Under the pieces are notes generated by a model. That model searched no databases. It saw only the letters and a program-made list of their open reading frames with translations, and was not told the origin of the DNA. This document shows, one piece after another, positions 63,696-64,000 of a stretch of 64,000 nt of DNA. Made by a program: the position numbers and the translations under genes. The stretch covers positions 186,001 to 250,000 of the forward strand of contig NZ_QZWF01000007.1 of the NCBI RefSeq assembly GCF_004187715.1. Direction: 5' to 3'. The DNA comes from Streptomyces sp. F001. GTDB taxonomy: Bacteria; Actinomycetota; Actinomycetes; Streptomycetales; Streptomycetaceae. The number at the start of each line of letters is the position of its first letter. The stretch's first letter is position 1.

Positions 63696-63730
63696 AAGAG
63701 CGGGACCCAGCCTCACTGGGTTCCGCTCTT
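63696..63730. terminator. Hairpin after the STM4011-4015-type operon
   Basis: AAGAGCGGGACCCAG pairs with CTGGGTTCCGCTCTT and is followed by TGTCGTTG. It is a near copy of the hairpin at 41743. The surrounding 63555-63937 contains no gene that I can support. Confidence 0.75.
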
Positions 63731-63937
63731 TGTCGTTGCTCCCGCTCGTCGCGAGTGAGTGGGTACGGCGAACGGCGAGTGAGTGGCTACGGCGAACGGA
63801 CATGTCGCTGAGCGATCCGACCCCGCGACCTGGCTGCCGGCGGCACCGGCGGCACAAGTGGGAACTGTGGCCTCTTCGGCGGCACCGGATGACCCACCAG
63901 GCCCTCCGCGGACTGATCGTGTGTCCTGGGTGACCGC

Positions 63938-64000
63938 TCAGGCGCCGAGACTCCGCATGGTCTCCTTCACCAGGCGGTTGCCCTTGGGTTCGTACCACGA
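63938..64000 (-). CDS. 3' end of a minus-strand gene cut by the window edge
   Basis: Twenty codons and a stop are visible, reading SWYEPKGNRLVKETMRSLGA. The composition looks like real coding sequence, but the fragment is too short to assign a family. Confidence 0.5.
   Translation of the reverse strand, partial: SWYEPKGNRLVKETMRSLGA

Overview
The window is high-GC actinobacterial DNA that looks like a Streptomyces chromosome. The atp operon, a wecA-like glycosyltransferase, glyA, sua5, prmC, prfA, rpmE, rho, thrB, thrC, hom, lysA and an ArgS-related gene follow one another on the minus strand in the order familiar from Streptomyces. GTG and TTG starts, G/C-rich third codon positions and typical Streptomyces intergenic repeats agree with this.

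Bases 1-24,600 are core genome: atpD (cut by the window edge), G, A, H, F, E, B and I; a cell-wall polymer lipid-carrier transferase; glyA; a phosphatase-like protein whose catalytic cysteine is a serine; then the translation and termination group and the threonine/lysine pathway. The ArgS-related gene carries a one-base frameshift.

Bases 24,615-41,690 are an integrated island. A tRNA-Arg(CCG) gene holds a 42-bp sequence that recurs exactly at 41,646-41,687. Between the copies lie a truncated tyrosine integrase; an AT-richer radical SAM enzyme overlapping a 73-residue peptide gene (a likely RiPP pair); an OGG-fold glycosylase-like gene; a gene broken by a premature stop; a cobalt-type nitrile hydratase operon; a gene split by an IS3 element that itself carries a nested IS4 element; a SUKH protein; a primase-like operon; and an XRE regulator facing an aminoglycoside-phosphotransferase-like gene.

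Bases 41,700-55,400 look like further, decayed insertions at the same locus. There are two more integrase remnants (one fused to a methyltransferase), an IS5 element interrupted by an IS110 element, a second inverted IS5 end, an ISL3 scrap, a response regulator that lost its start, a secreted protein-arginine deiminase, a TetR gene divergent from a frameshifted short-chain dehydrogenase, a GNAT acetyltransferase and several small unknowns.

Bases 55,779-63,554 hold an intact, tightly packed set: a DUF6745-like gene and a small partner on the minus strand, divergent from two tandem STM4015-type leucine-rich proteins, an ATP-grasp-like STM4014 protein, an STM4013-type hydrolase and two radical SAM proteins (STM4012 and STM4011 types). 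These six plus-strand genes overlap or nearly abut. I know of no established function for this set, and it is the best candidate here for an undescribed biosynthetic system. The window ends in the 3' end of another minus-strand gene.
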